This document shows, piece after piece, positions 33,673 to 44,573 of a DNA stretch of 64,000 nt (position 1 is the first letter of the stretch; each line of letters starts with the position of its first letter). The notes beneath the pieces are model-generated. The model worked only from the letters and a program-made list of their open reading frames with translations, was not told the DNA's origin and searched no databases. The stretch comes from Neoceratodus forsteri (taxonomy: Eukaryota > Chordata > Ceratodontiformes > Ceratodontidae). The position numbers were made by a program, and so were the translations under genes. The stretch is from contig CM028130.1 of the NCBI GenBank assembly GCA_016271365.2, forward strand, positions 468,877,501-468,941,500, given 5' to 3'.

Positions 33673-34392
33673 TCAGAATTGCTTATCTGCCACAATCAAC
33701 TTGGAGACCAGAGGGTGCATTTCTTGGTGCTTAAACCTTACAGACTGTGGCAGATCCTGCGTAATTCTAATCCATTTCCCTTCCCAGAGCACTTCTCGCA
33801 GGGATTTTACTTGTGTCAGGATATGCTGTTTATCCAGATAATTTAGTAGTTTACACACAATTGGCCTGCACTGTGATCCTGGTGGAGGAGGAGGACGAAG
33901 TGCCCTGTGGGCTCTTTCAACGATGTAGCTTGCCCCATTTGGAGATGGGTCAGTGATTTTCTCAAACACTTTTTGCACAGACAGGATTGGAGATGCACCC
34001 TCCTCTCTCTCTGGAATACCAATAATTATAACATTACTTCTTCTACTCCTCCCCTCCAAATCTTCCAGCTTTTCTTCAATTTTTTTCACTCTCCTGTTCG
34101 TGGAAATGTGCTCTAACTCTAACTTGTCTGTCTTCGCATCCAATGACTTAATGCGGGTTTCCGAGTCTCCAACCCGAATGTTTAATAAGTCCAAAGTCGC
34201 TTTGATACTATGCACCTCTGTCGAGATTTCCGAGATCGCACTCTGTAAGGGCATAATTATTTCCAAAAAAAGCTCTTCAGTTAAACCTGTGGATCCAAGA
34301 GCTGTTTTAGCAGTTGCTTGCCGAGGCCGCTTAGAGGCCTGCTCTTTTTCCGGTGATGGCAGTTGGGTGTGCGTTGGAAGCTGCTTTCTCAT
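33673..34392 (-). CDS. L1 ORF1 RNA-binding protein, open frame
   Basis: A 239-residue open frame with ATG and stop, the only complete transposon protein in the window. Residues 1-35 are basic. About 45-120 is heptad-rich (LFLEIIMPLQSAISEISTEV through KKIEEKLEDLE) and should form the trimeric coiled coil. An RRM-like core follows (RSRRSNVIIIGIPEREEG; SYIVERAHRA). The C-terminal domain has RPIVCKLLNYLDKQHILTQV and a SVRFKHQEMHPLVSKL-like end. It is shorter than mammalian ORF1p (~340 aa). It would bind element RNA with ORF2. ORF2 is broken, so the copy is not autonomous. Confidence 0.82.
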   Translation of the reverse strand: MRKQLPTHTQLPSPEKEQASKRPRQATAKTALGSTGLTEELFLEIIMPLQSAISEISTEVHSIKATLDLLNIRVGDSETRIKSLDAKTDKLELEHISTNRRVKKIEEKLEDLEGRSRRSNVIIIGIPEREEGASPILSVQKVFEKITDPSPNGASYIVERAHRALRPPPPPGSQCRPIVCKLLNYLDKQHILTQVKSLREVLWEGKWIRITQDLPQSVRFKHQEMHPLVSKLIVADKQF

Positions 34393-34568
34393 GTATACCT
34401 CCAGATTTAAACCTCACAGACTGCTGAAATCCGATATGTATTTCCTCAGGAACAATTCTAGATGCAATTTGTGTTTGTGATGATATGAAGCGGGATGCTT
34501 TAAACCGGGTAGAGCAGAGCTACACACGGTCACTGCTTTCCTCTAGGCTGCCATCATGTGACCCCCAG

Positions 34569-34577
34569 GATTACCAT
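34569..34577. repeat. Target-site duplication, right copy
   Basis: GATTACCAT, identical to 25833-25841; the PLE frame resumes immediately after it. Confidence 0.85.
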
Positions 34578-35152
34578 CTTATTTAAAAGACACAACAGAT
34601 ACCCTTAAACAATTTAAGCATGTCACTTGGAATTAGAATTTGGTGTGGTTAGGTGTGGATATTAAGTCACTCTTCACCTCCATAAAACATGACCATGGCA
34701 TTTGTGCTCTTACATATTTTCTGGAAAATCATAAAAAAGCAGATTAGATTCCAATAGATTTTATATTACAAGCACTTGAATTTATGCTTAAGCATAATGT
34801 TTTTGAGTTCCAAGATAACCTCTACTTACAATTATGTGGAACAGCCATGGGGGCCAGTATGGCCCCAGCTACGTAAATATTTTTTTGGGGTGGTGGAAAA
34901 AACTGAGAGTACTGAAACCAATGGTCAATCCATTCTACAAATATATCAAAATGTGGAACAGGTACACAGATGATTGTATTTGTATCTGGGAAGGGGATAA
35001 GAAAATAATACCACAATTTATTGAATGGTTGAATGATAATGACTGAAACCTTAGATTAACTGACACAGCAGATAAGATACAGCTACAGTTCCTGGATTTG
35101 GAACTTTGTGGGATTCCAGGTGAGGAAATCAGTACCAGATGCTTTACAAACA
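34578..35152 (+). pseudogene. PLE reverse transcriptase, C-terminal half
   Basis: Over two or three frames: SYLKDTTDTLKQF, WLGVDIKSLFTSIKHD (first catalytic Asp), ALTYFLENHKKAD, LQLCGTAMGASMAPAT, KMWNRYTDDCICIWEG (intact YxDD) and LQFLDLELCGIPGEEISTRC (the RT E-motif region). It would reverse transcribe the PLE RNA. Stops occur after HKKAD and after WLNDND. It ends abruptly at about 35152, where a CR1 3' end begins, so the C-terminal GIY-YIG domain is missing. Confidence 0.85.
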
Positions 35153-37620
35153 TATGAAATTGCCAGCAGTAAAAGGCCTCATGGTCTATCGAGTCTGCTT
35201 GAGTGTGCAGCTAGCACCTCATCTTGGAGCCGACCCTCCTCTTACCAGTATCCCTTTCCCTTCCCCTGTCCCAACCCCTCTTGAAATTGTCTACTGTCTT
35301 ACATGACACTAGCTCATCTTTTAAGGTTTTCCATTTGTCCACCACTCTTTCAGTGAAAAAATGCCTCCTCATCTCCATCCTGAAACTTCCCTCCTTCAAT
35401 CTCAGTCCATGACCTCTCTTGTCAGTCCACCTTCTCATCTGGAAAGTTCCTTCTGTGTTGGTCTTGTTCATCCCCTTCAGATACTTAAAGGGCTCAATCA
35501 TCTCCCCCCCATCCCTTCTCTCCTCTCCTCCAGCAAATACATATTCAACTCTTCCAGCCTGTTCTCACAGGGCTTGATCGTTAATCCCTTGATCATCTTT
35601 GTAGCTCTTCATTGCACCCCCTCCAACAATCTGATGTTCTTCTTCAGGAATGGGAGCCAGTATTGCAAGCAGTACTCCAGGTGGGACCTGACCAGTGACC
35701 AATACAGATCCCACTTGCAATATACCCCAGGATTTTGTTGGCTTTTTCTGCTGCCTTCCTGCACTGAGCAGTGTTGTTCACGCTCCCTGTAATGATCATT
35801 CCTAGGTCCTTTTCCTCTGTTGAGCTCCCTAACTGTACCCCATTCAAGTGATAATCTCTCCCTTGTTCCTGGCTCCAAAGTGCAGAACCTTGCACTTATT
35901 GGCATTAAACCCCTACTGCCATGTTTCCACCCACTCCTGCAGCTTAGTCAGGTCCTCCTGCAACCCCTTCCACCACTCCACATCATCAACCACAGCTCCC
36001 ATCTTGGTATATCTGCAAACAGACTGATCCTGCTCTGGATCCTGTATGAGATATCTGCAATAAAAATGACAAACAGCACTGGCCCCAGTACCGATCCCTG
36101 TGGTACCGCGCTCATCACCGCTTTCAGTGACTAGAGGTCTCCACCACTACCACCCATTGCTTCCTTCTCTTTAGCCAGTTTCTGATCCATTCCACCATTT
36201 TTGTTCCCACCCCCACATATTCCAGTTTCCCCTCCCAACCTCCCATGCGGCACTGAATCAAAGGCCTTGCTAAAGTCTAAATACAGGACGTCCACTGCAT
36301 GGCCCTTGTCAGTTCCTGCATCACCCAGTTGTAGTACTCTACAAGGTACAAAACCCATGCTGTTGACCATCCTGGAGAACATTTTCCTCCAAGAAGCGCA
36401 CTAGCCTCTCTTTTGGGATGGACTCCATGAGCTTTCACATGATCGATGTGAGGCTCACTGGCTTATAGTTTTCTGGTTCATCCTTTGGGCCACTTTTGTG
36501 GATGGGCACCACATGGGCCATTCTCCAGTCCTGTGATGCACATCCTGTGTCCAGGGAGGTATTGAACAGGTCAGCCAGTGATCCTGCCAGGACCTCTGCC
36601 AACTCCCTTAGTACTCTAGGGTGAATGCCATCAGGTCCAAGTGCTTTGTTCACCCTTAATACCCTCAACCCATCTAGTACCCTGCTCTCTGTAATCCTTA
36701 CATCTGTCATCTCTTCCCCCACACCCACTTCACCTTCACCTGGGGTATCTACCCCCCTTTTCTGCTTGAATACAAAGGAGAAGTATTTGTTCAGTGAATC
36801 TGTTTGCTTTTCCCCTTTCTCCACCCAACCCCCTCCTTCTTGATCTTCACCAACTGATCCATGCTCCTTCTTCTCTCTCTGATGTAGTGGAAGAGGTCTT
36901 TTTCTCCACTTTTGATTCCTTGCACCAGTCTCAGCTCCCTGGATGCCTTGGCCTCCCTGAACAGTCTGGTAATCTCCCTGGACTTCTTCATGTCTGTATC
37001 CATATCTTCACCCCGCCCCAATTTCCTTTATTTTCAAAATGCTGCCCTCTTGGCCTTCACACCTTCCATAACCTTCTGTTTCAACCAGCTGTGTTTCTTT
37101 GCCTTTCCTTTCTTGCATTTCGTCCTAGTACGAGACTCTGTAGACTCTGCCAGCCCTTCCTTTATGATGTCTCATTTCTGATCTGCATCCATGTGTGGAT
37201 GCATACCTGCCAGATGCCTGCCCCAAATTTCCCCCATCTTCTTTAAGTCCACACCCCTGAACTCAATCACCTTTGTACCCGTGCCCTTTTCCCCTCCCCA
37301 TTTTGAACTAGAACCACACCGAATAGTGGTAACTGCCAGCTAGTGTTTCCTCTACTTCCACATTCCTCGTTATCCAGTACAAGGTCCAGAGTGATTTCTA
37401 ATCGAATCAGCTCCTGGACCAGCTGTGTGAGGAAGCTGTCTTGAAATGCTTCTAACAGGACCCACTCCCTTGCACTCATGGTAGATGGGGTGCCCCACCC
37501 CACCCCCGGTAGGCTGAAGTCCCCCACCACAACTGTGGTCCCCTTCCTGCAGACCTTCCTAATTTGTTCAGCTAATTCCCTAGCAGGTATTCATGAACAA
37601 GGTGTCTGCAATTGGGCACC
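35153..37620 (-). mobile_element. CR1 LINE copy B, 5'-truncated
   Basis: Minus-strand CR1 of a second subfamily. Its 3' end is ACATATGAAATTGCCAGCAG on the plus strand at 35153, without the CATAGAAA octamers of copies A and C. It covers ORF2 from the C-terminus to part of the endonuclease and stops near 37620. Confidence 0.85.
35211..37620 (-). pseudogene. CR1 copy B ORF2, broken and truncated
   Basis: From right to left on the minus strand: YLLARELAEQIRKV and VVVGDFSLPGVGW (endonuclease; GDF kept, Asn replaced by Ser), RLFREAKASRELRL and YIRERRRS (linker), NKYFSFVFKQ, GPDGIHPRVLREL (36435-36824), VVPIHKSGP, YKPVSLTSI, LYLDFSKAFDSVPH (36131-36382), ISLFADI near 36010 (FADD with the second Asp lost), WSGPTWSTACNTG-type shifted frames, and KYLKGMNKTN at the C-terminus. 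The damaged FADD box and several frameshifts make it inactive. Confidence 0.83.
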
Positions 37621-38105
37621 TATAAAAAAGGTGACTCAAGTATAGTGTTTGTGTTCAGGGCCACCTGGCAGGGGGGCGACCGGATACTGGGGTGGGTGAC
37701 ATACGGCTACGGAATGTATGCGTTCATGCTCACATGCACACGCATGGGGAGGAGAGGTAGGGGAGGGATGGTATGTGGGAGAAGATGTGGTGGGCAGCAG
37801 CTGAGCTGGTCTGCCAGCGTGATGGGGAGGTGGTCATTTGGGAGGTGGAGGTTCAGGTCCAGAGGAGTCATATTTTTTTGGCACAGGTGGCATTCACTTT
37901 TATGGTTTTCACCCCCACACAGCATCCCCCCGAGCTGAGAATTCATAATTGGGGTGCATGGGCCAGAGACCCCCACATTAAGAAAACAACCCATAGGTCT
38001 TGGATGCCCTATTTCTCCTCACTGCGAGTGTGCATTGCTGAAATTCATTTTTGGCTATGTACACTCACAGTAATGGTGATTGCTATTCTGCAATCACCGT
38101 TATGA
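37621..38105. other. Unassigned spacer with a short hairpin
   Basis: GC-rich, with no supported frame. A 12-bp near-perfect hairpin (AATGGTGATTGC and GCAATCACCGTT, one mismatch) lies at 38072-38101, just before the next CR1 fragment. Confidence 0.4.
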
Positions 38106-38793
38106 TGTCATATCAGACAACCTAAAGGTGGTCCAGCAATGTGAGAAGGCAGTAAGGAGGGCTGGGGAATACTGGGATGCATAGGGAGAGGCATCACCAG
38201 TAGGAAACAGGAAGTTGTTGGCCCTCTGTACAGACAGTTGGTAAGACCACATCTGGAGTACTGTGTACAGTTCTGGAGACCCCATCTCCACAAAGACATA
38301 TACAGGGTGGAGGCTGTCCAGAGGAGGGCAACCAAAATGGTGCAGGGTTTGCACCAGAAGACATATGAAGAAAGACTAAAGGAGCTTAAGATGTATAGCC
38401 TTGAGGAAAGGAGGGAGGAGGGGACATGATAGAAACTTTCAAATACCTCAAGGGAATCAACAAAGTCCAAGAGAGTAGCATCTTTCAGAAAATGCAAGAA
38501 CAAGCTGGCACAATTTGAAGATAGAGGGGGGACAGCTCAGAGATAATGTGAGGAAGTATTTCTTCACAGAGAGGGTTGTAGATGCATGGAATGGCCTTCC
38601 TGAGGAGGTCATAGAGTCAAAAACAGTGGGGGAATTCAGAATGCATGGGACAGACATAAGGCAATTCTAGTGGGGGGGGTAGGAGGAAGTAGGCTGTTGG
38701 TTAACTAGGATCTGCAGCTCATCTGTTAGGAAGGGAAATGGGCAGACTAGGTGGGCCAAGCGGTCCTTATCTGCCATCAAATTCTATGACATG
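38106..38793 (+). mobile_element. CR1 3' fragment, plus strand
   Basis: A 5'-truncated CR1 in the opposite orientation to all other CR1 copies here. It encodes HLEYCVQFWRPHLHKDIYRV, AVQRRATKMVQGLHQKTYEE and KYLKGINK (38238-38460), then the 3' end GTGGGCCAAGCGGTCCTTAT and AAATTCTATGA. By eye it is the same subfamily as the 3' end of copy A (4240-4860) in inverted orientation. Confidence 0.88.
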
Positions 38794-39289
38794 GACCTTC
38801 CTTATCAAGGTTGCTTCCGTGAGCTGGTAGCCTGTACACCACTCCATCCTCAGTGTCCTATTCTTTGCCATCTTAGAAACATAGAAACATAGAAGTTGAT
38901 GACAGATAAGGACCGAAAGGCCCATCCAGTCTGCCCATTTCTTTTTCTACCTTATAAATGTGCCATCGGCATTTGCTCTGTCAGTGGCCTATCTATTCAT
39001 ACTCATCTGTATTGCTCCCTTATGCCTATCCCATACCTGTTTGAAGCCCTGCACTGTATTCATAGCCACCGCTTCTGAGGTAGGCCGTTCTATGCATCCA
39101 CCACCCTTTCTGTGAAAAGAATTTCCTCATTCCCCTTAATTGTCCTTTAGTCTCATGCTGTGTCCTCTTGTCCTGCTATTTTCTTAAATTTAAACATGTT
39201 AGACTCTTGCACCTTGTTAATGCCCTTAAGGTGTTTGAATGTTTCGGTCATATCACTCTCTCCCTCCTTTGCTCAAGGGTATACATATT

Positions 39290-41720
39290 GAGCTCTGTTA
39301 ATCTGTTCTCATATGTCTTCTGATGCAATCCCTGCACCATTTATGTTGCCCTTCTTTGGACTGCCTCAATTTGGTTAATGTCCTTGTGAAGGTGTGGCCT
39401 CCAGTACTGCATGCAGTACTTCAGATGAGGCCTAACCAGTGTCTTGTAAAGAGGATTTATTACCTCCTCATAACTTGTGATACCACTACTAATACACCCC
39501 TAATATCCCCTAGCCTTGCCTACTGCTTTAGAGGTCTGCTTGGATGATTTCAGGTCATCGGTGATTATGATGCCAAGTCTCTTTCTTCCTTTGTGACTGA
39601 CAACTCCCCTCCCAGCCTATAGATGGCTTCAGGGTTTCTCTTCCCTATGTGCATGATCTTGCACTTCTTTGCATTAAATCCCAGTTGTCACTCTTCTGAT
39701 AATTTTGCTAGTTTATCCAGATCTCGTCTCATTCTGCCCACCATCTGGATCATCTACTCTGTTGCAGATCTTGGTGTCATCTGCAAACAGACAAGCTTTC
39801 CCTCTAGTCCATCTGCAATGTCACTAATGAAGATATTGAAGAGGAATGGCCCCAGGACTGATCCCTGAGGTACCCCGCTTGTGACTTGCATCTCTTCTGA
39901 CTGTACACCATTTACCACCACTCTCTGTTTTCTGCCCGTCAACCAGTTTGCCACCCATTTGACCAACTTCTAACCCACCCCGAGCCTACCCAGCTTATTT
40001 ATCAATCTTCTATGTGGAACAGTGTCGAAAACTTTGCTGAAGTCAAGGTTGTCGACATCAACTGCTCCCCATTGGTCCACCACTCTGGTTACCCAGACAA
40101 AGAAATCTATGAGACTAGTTTGACAGGACCTTCCTTTTGTAAACCCATGCTGTCTTGGATCCTGTGCCCCCTATGGATTCCAGGTGTTGAACTATCCTTT
40201 CCTTAAGGAGTGCCTCCATAATCTTGCCCACTACTGAGGTAAGACTAACTGGTCTGTAGTTCCCTGCCTCCTCCCTGCTACCACTCTTGTGTAGTGGGAT
40301 CATATGAGCCCTTCTCCAGTCTTCTGGGACCTCTCCTATGCTCAGAGACTCACTAAACAGTTCTGATAATGGCTCTGCTAGTTCCACCCTTAGCTCCTTA
40401 AGTTCCCTGGGATGTATGCCATCAGTTCCCATTGCCTTGTCCACCCTGAGCTTAGCAAGCTCTTGTAAGACCCTTTCTTTTGTGAAGGGAGTAGTGCTCA
40501 CCTCCCTCCCCGTGTCAATGGTGCTGAGCTGTGGGCCCTGCACTACCTTCTTTTCAGTAAATACTGAGCAAAAGTATCTATTTAGGATAGATACTTTTAC
40601 AGGGTCTTCCTCCTCACATGCCCCCTTTTCTCCTTTGAGCTTAGCAATACCCTCTGGACTTTCTCCTTTCACTAATTTATCTATAGAAAGTTTTGTCATC
40701 TTCTTTTACTGTTCATGCTAGTGTTTCCTCAGTTTGGGACTTTGCCTGCCTTACTGCCTTCCCTGCTTCCCATAGGGCAGTTTGGTATGCCTCCCTATCT
40801 TCATCCTGCTGTGTTCCCTTATATTTCCTGAAGGCCAGCCTTTTGGCTCTGACCTTTTCTGCTACTGTATTTGAGAACCAAAGTGGTTTCTTCTTCTTTG
40901 CATTTCCTTTTCTGTCTAACACAATGGGATGTTGCTTCAAGTATTGCATCCTTAATGCTTGCCCACTTTGCCTGTACCTCCCTCCCTGTGTTTCTTTTGC
41001 CAGGGCTAGCTTAACTCTATTGGCCATCTTATCAAAGTCAGGTCCTCTGAAGTCCCATATTTTGCCTTGAATGGGATGATTTAGATCTAGTGGCCAAATT
41101 GAACCATATCATGTGATGGTCACTGGCCCCCAGGTGACCTTCTACCTGGAGATCTGTGATCCCTTCCCTGTTAGTCAGTACTAGATCTAGGATAGCCCTG
41201 TCTCTTGTGGGTTGTTGTACCAGTTGTTTGAGGCCCTCCCTCTGCAAGGAATCCACCATGTATTTAGTTCTGGCAGATGTTTTTGCTGGCATTGACCAAT
41301 CTGTAGCCGGCCTGTTGAAGTCTCCCATTATCAGAACCTCCTCTTTAGCTGTCATGTTTTGTATATCTTCTAACAGTAATGTGTCTATGTCCTCCCCCTG
41401 GTCTGGGGGCCTGTAGACAACCCCAGTTCTTATGGCTGTCCCATTTCCTGTTTCCAGGGTGACCCATAGTTCTTCTGGCTCCTTATATGTATTCTGAATT
41501 TCTGTAGCTTTGATATTTTCATTGACATACAGGTCCTCCACCCCCTCTTTTGCACCTCAGTCTCTTCTGAACAGTACATAGCCAGGTACTGAAGTCTCCC
41601 AAGTGTGTTACTGGTAACACGTGTCACTAGCTACTATGTCCAGTTTAGCCTCTGACATTATTGCCTGCAGGTCTGGGATCTTATTTCCCAGGCTGTGAGC
41701 ATCTGTGTATGTGATTTTCC
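39290..41720 (-). pseudogene. CR1 copy C ORF2, broken
   Basis: On the minus strand from about 41720: NARSLGNKIPDLQAIMSEAK-type endonuclease start (some frame breaks), GVVYRPPDQGED, LIMGDFNRPATDW (GDFN intact), ILDLVLTN and GASDHHMIWF (41038-41541). Then linker and RT: NRYFCSVFT, DKAMGTDGIHPREL, IPLHKSGSREEAGNYRPVSL (40115-40699), [20 protein letters not shown] (39754-39966). The FADD box near 39785-39795 is intact, but a single-base loss just upstream shifts the frame. The endonuclease motifs are the best preserved of all CR1 copies here. Confidence 0.87.
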
Positions 41721-42177
41721 ATTGGCCAGATTTTGCTGTGCTAGTTGTTGAGTGAGGTTTGGCATTTCTCCTGTGCATCATATGGGGAGATGGACCTTTT
41801 TTCTTACCTGGTGATGCAAATGAATTGCAAACATGCTGAATCCCTGTTTGACCACTAGCTGAAGGGGGGGGGGTGTTCTTCCCATTCGACTTATGGGGTG
41901 CTGCACCTCTCTCCTCATTTGTTAGTTTAAATATTCTGCAAAGACATCAAACTTCTGCTCCAATCCAATGACTCCCTCCTTAGTCAGATGCAGTCCATTA
42001 AATTTAAAGAACTTTTGCTCCCAGAACTGTTGCCAGTTCCCTGCAAATCTGTGTCCTTTTTTTCTGGCACCAGCCCTTGAGCCACATGTTTATCTCCCCA
42101 TCTCCCCTTCTCTGACCTTCTGTTCATCTGCCCCCCCTCTCCCAGACTGGCAGGATCTCAGAGAAGGAGATGTCAGA

Positions 42178-42895
42178 CTAAATGAATGATAGTTTGTCAC
42201 CCAGCCTTGTCAGGTGTTCCTTGGTCTCCACAACTGACTGGCTGGTGAGATCATTAGTCCCTATATGTACCAGGACGTCAATGTTTTCTCCTGCTTTGTG
42301 AACAATTTTAGCAATGTGGTCAGTGTCTCTCCACACTGATGTACCTGGAAGACATCTGACCATTACCCCTGGCTGGAGATGGGTATCAACTCCCCGAATC
42401 ATGGAGTCTCCTATGATCAGAAGTTTTTTGGATTTCCTGTTTGCTTTTTTTTTTGGTTCCTGATTTGGGCGAGTTTTGTTGTGCTAGCTCCTGTGCTGCA
42501 GTGTCCTGCTCTGCAGTGTCCTCTGCCCCTTTGTTTGATTTCGGAGACAGAGGCAGATACCTGTTTGTAGTGTTTATATGGTTTTTGCAGGTAATGTGTT
42601 GGAGAGCACAGAGTGATGGGGCACCCGATTTTCCCCTCCTATCCACCTGCAAACCTCCTGGACCAACTACCCTCTGTAGTCGAGGTTCTTCTGTTGGATG
42701 TTGGGGAAATGGCGGGTGGTTTTTAAAATGTATTTCCTCTTGAATATGAAATTTGAGGTGTGCAATCTCTGCCCATGCTGCCCAGAGCTGAGCCCTAAGA
42801 TCTCCAGTGGCCCAGCATGTAGGACAGTGTCCTAAATACTATAAGACTGTCCTTCTGAAAAGTGTTCCACAGTACCTGCAGTTAATGATATCAAT
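42178..42895 (-). pseudogene. CR1 copy C ORF1: zinc finger, coiled coil, SGNH esterase, broken
   Basis: Starts near 42895 with NCRYCGTLF and GHCPTCWATG, giving a CxxC...CxxC finger with one stop between. AAWAEIAHLKFHIQEE is a helical stretch. 42386-42652 is a Lys/Gln-rich linker. 42178-42402 is the esterase with HIGTNDLTS (GxND block III intact) and MVRCLPGT. The C-terminal half with the DxxH block is degraded towards 41900. Frameshifts are present. Confidence 0.78.
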
Positions 42896-44053
42896 TCCAG
42901 ATTAGTTGCTGGCTTTATAACCTGGGCAGAGTAATTAGAAGAAAAAAAATGCAAGTAATGGTTTGATATTGTGCTTTGTTTTCATATAACTTGTTATAAC
43001 AAGTTAAATTACTAGTGCCTGTAAATGAAGCTCACCTTGTGGATGCCCCACTGATACGCCCTTCCTGCTTTGCCACAGGAAATGTCACAGCTGTGGTACC
43101 CTATAAAGGATTGTAGTGGGGTGGTTGGGGATGGGTGGTGGGTGGCTGGGCCCTTCCCTGCAGAAAAGAACCACGGATGAAAGAACAAGGAGGTAAGCAG
43201 AAACAATCAGTCAACAACAAATGCAGTAACCTTGAAAGCTTATCCTAATGTTGGATAAAACTGTAAAACCCTAAAGCACCACCTGTAATAATTTCAGAGT
43301 AGATATACCCTGTAAGAAACACTTTGCTACAGAGAAAAATAAAGCAGTAACAGAAGATATACCTTGCAAAAGACAATTTGACTTAGAAGATTATAGCAGT
43401 AATCTGTTAGCACACACCTGTAGGCACACCTTGTAATAATGCAGAAGAAGGTATACCAGCAACAACAATTTGAATCAAGAAAAATAAAGCAATGAAATGT
43501 TAGCAAAAAACAGTAGCAATCCCTGGAGTACAAAATAAAAATAACAACATACAGTAAATCTTCTTAGCCAAAAGAAGTCTTAATACTTTTCACTTGTCTA
43601 ATGCGGTTCTCTGCTCTGTCCTTTCAAAACAATCTTAGAAGGAAAGAGCTCAGGTGAAAGCTAGGTGCCTTGGACAGCAAACCAAGTCTTCTACTTCCAA
43701 GATGTCAACTAACCTGACCTTTTAACCCTTCTTTCTGCTAGAAATTACTGACAGTTTTCCAGCTCCACCCCCTCAGATACACACTAATCCTCTGGAAGAG
43801 CTGTGGAGAAAGCAATTAGCTCCTTCAATGTGAGAGGAGACAGAAACACCTCTGAGACAACAAACCTTTTCAACAAAAAGAATAAAATAAAACAGTGTCA
43901 AACAGTAATTTTGCTTAGCCCAATGATAAAAAAGTCACAAAAATGTAAGCACCACCTATAATAATTTCAGAGAAGATATACCCTGTAAGAAACACTTTGC
44001 TACAGAGAAAAATAAAGCAGTAACAGAAGATATACCTTGCAAAAGACAATTTG
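42896..44053. repeat. CR1 copy C 5' region with ~107-bp direct duplication
   Basis: 43273-43380 and 43947-44053 share AAGCACCACCTRTAATAATT, ATACCCTGTAAGAAACACTT and ACCTTGCAAAAGACAATTTG almost without change, 674 bp apart. A weaker related unit lies at 43430-43510. No coding frame is supported. This is probably the duplicated 5' UTR of the CR1, or a duplicated insertion target. Confidence 0.65.
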
Positions 44054-44573
44054 AATCTGCATTCATAGTGATTCTGTCCTCCCCTCCTCCGCTTCCTCCT
44101 TTATGCACTTTATCCCCTTCCTTACATAGGTCACCACTCCCCCCCATTTCCCTTAGCCCATCCTTTCTGAATAACCTGAACCCCCAGGATGATCATATCC
44201 CAGTCCTGGTACTGGGTGACCCACGTTTCCATGATAGCCACAATGCTCACCCCCTCCACCACCAAGACAGACTGTAACTCTGCTGTTCTATCCCTTAGGC
44301 TTCTTACATTCAATGAGCCACCCTCCAGACTGTCTCCTCCCTTTCACTATCCCTATTCTCCCCCCTTGTTCCTCCTTGTGCCACTTCCCCACTGCCTTTA
44401 CCCAGTACTAGGGGGTGAGCTCACTAGGCTCCCCTTTCTGGACCCTTTTCCCCATCAGTGGTCCCCTTACCACCCCCCTCATAGTTTAAAATCCACCTTT
44501 GTTGATATATACCCCTCTATTCCCCATTATTGTACTCCCTTCCCCTCCCTGCTCAAATGTAATCTGTCCCCTG
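44054..44573 (-). pseudogene. CR1 copy D endonuclease start, truncated
   Basis: The 44131-44313 frame reads MNVRSLRDRTAELQSVLVVE then VSIVAIMETWVTQYQDWDM, the start of CR1 ORF2 with the catalytic Asn and Glu (MNVRS, METW). A shifted frame continues with YVRKGIKCIKEEAEEGRTES to 44054, where it is cut. Confidence 0.82.

Larger units (their letters stand above)
25842..34568 (-). mobile_element. L1/Tx1-like LINE, full length, inserted in the PLE RT
   Basis: A minus-strand element whose 5' end TGGGGGTCACATGATGGCAG (reverse complement of 34549-34568) abuts the right target-site duplication. A T6 run (25842-25847, a poly(A) on the minus strand) abuts the left one. In order it has a 5' UTR, ORF1, a 1.7-kb inter-ORF stretch, ORF2, and a 3' region. 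ORF2 ends at 28226. Sequence from there to about 27842 looks like the L1 3' UTR, with overlapping AATAAA signals near 27847-27860 (minus strand). The remaining ~2 kb (25848-27841) is repeat-rich and may be transduced flank. Confidence 0.85.
21745..35152 (+). mobile_element. Penelope-like element (PLE), split by an L1
   Basis: A plus-strand PLE. The 5' part is a long inverted repeat (21745-23665), then an N-terminal coding region (24114-25240) and RT N-terminal half (25241-25841). The RT C-terminal half continues at 34578-35152 after an 8.7-kb L1 insertion. Diagnostic PLE strings are AADKWGNVVVMNKEHYI, FPKVHKNITNPSGRPIVSG, VDIKSLFTSIKHD, GTAMGASMAPAT and NRYTDDCICIWEG. The GIY-YIG endonuclease expected at the C-terminus is absent because the element is cut at 35152 by a CR1 3' end. 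Stops and shifts throughout show it is inactive. Confidence 0.88.
38874..44053 (-). mobile_element. CR1 LINE copy C, nearly full length
   Basis: Minus-strand CR1 with octamer tail AGAAACATAGAAACATAGAA (38876-38895) at the left. ORF2 (about 39290-41720), ORF1 (about 42178-42895) and a long 5' region (to 44053) follow. The 5' region carries direct repeats. It abuts CR1 copy D at 44053/44054. Confidence 0.85.

Noticed and set aside
39754..39966. Programmed frameshift before FADD in CR1
   Set aside because: Copy B (near 36010) reads into its FADI box without a shift, and the losses in A and C are at different bases; decay is simpler.
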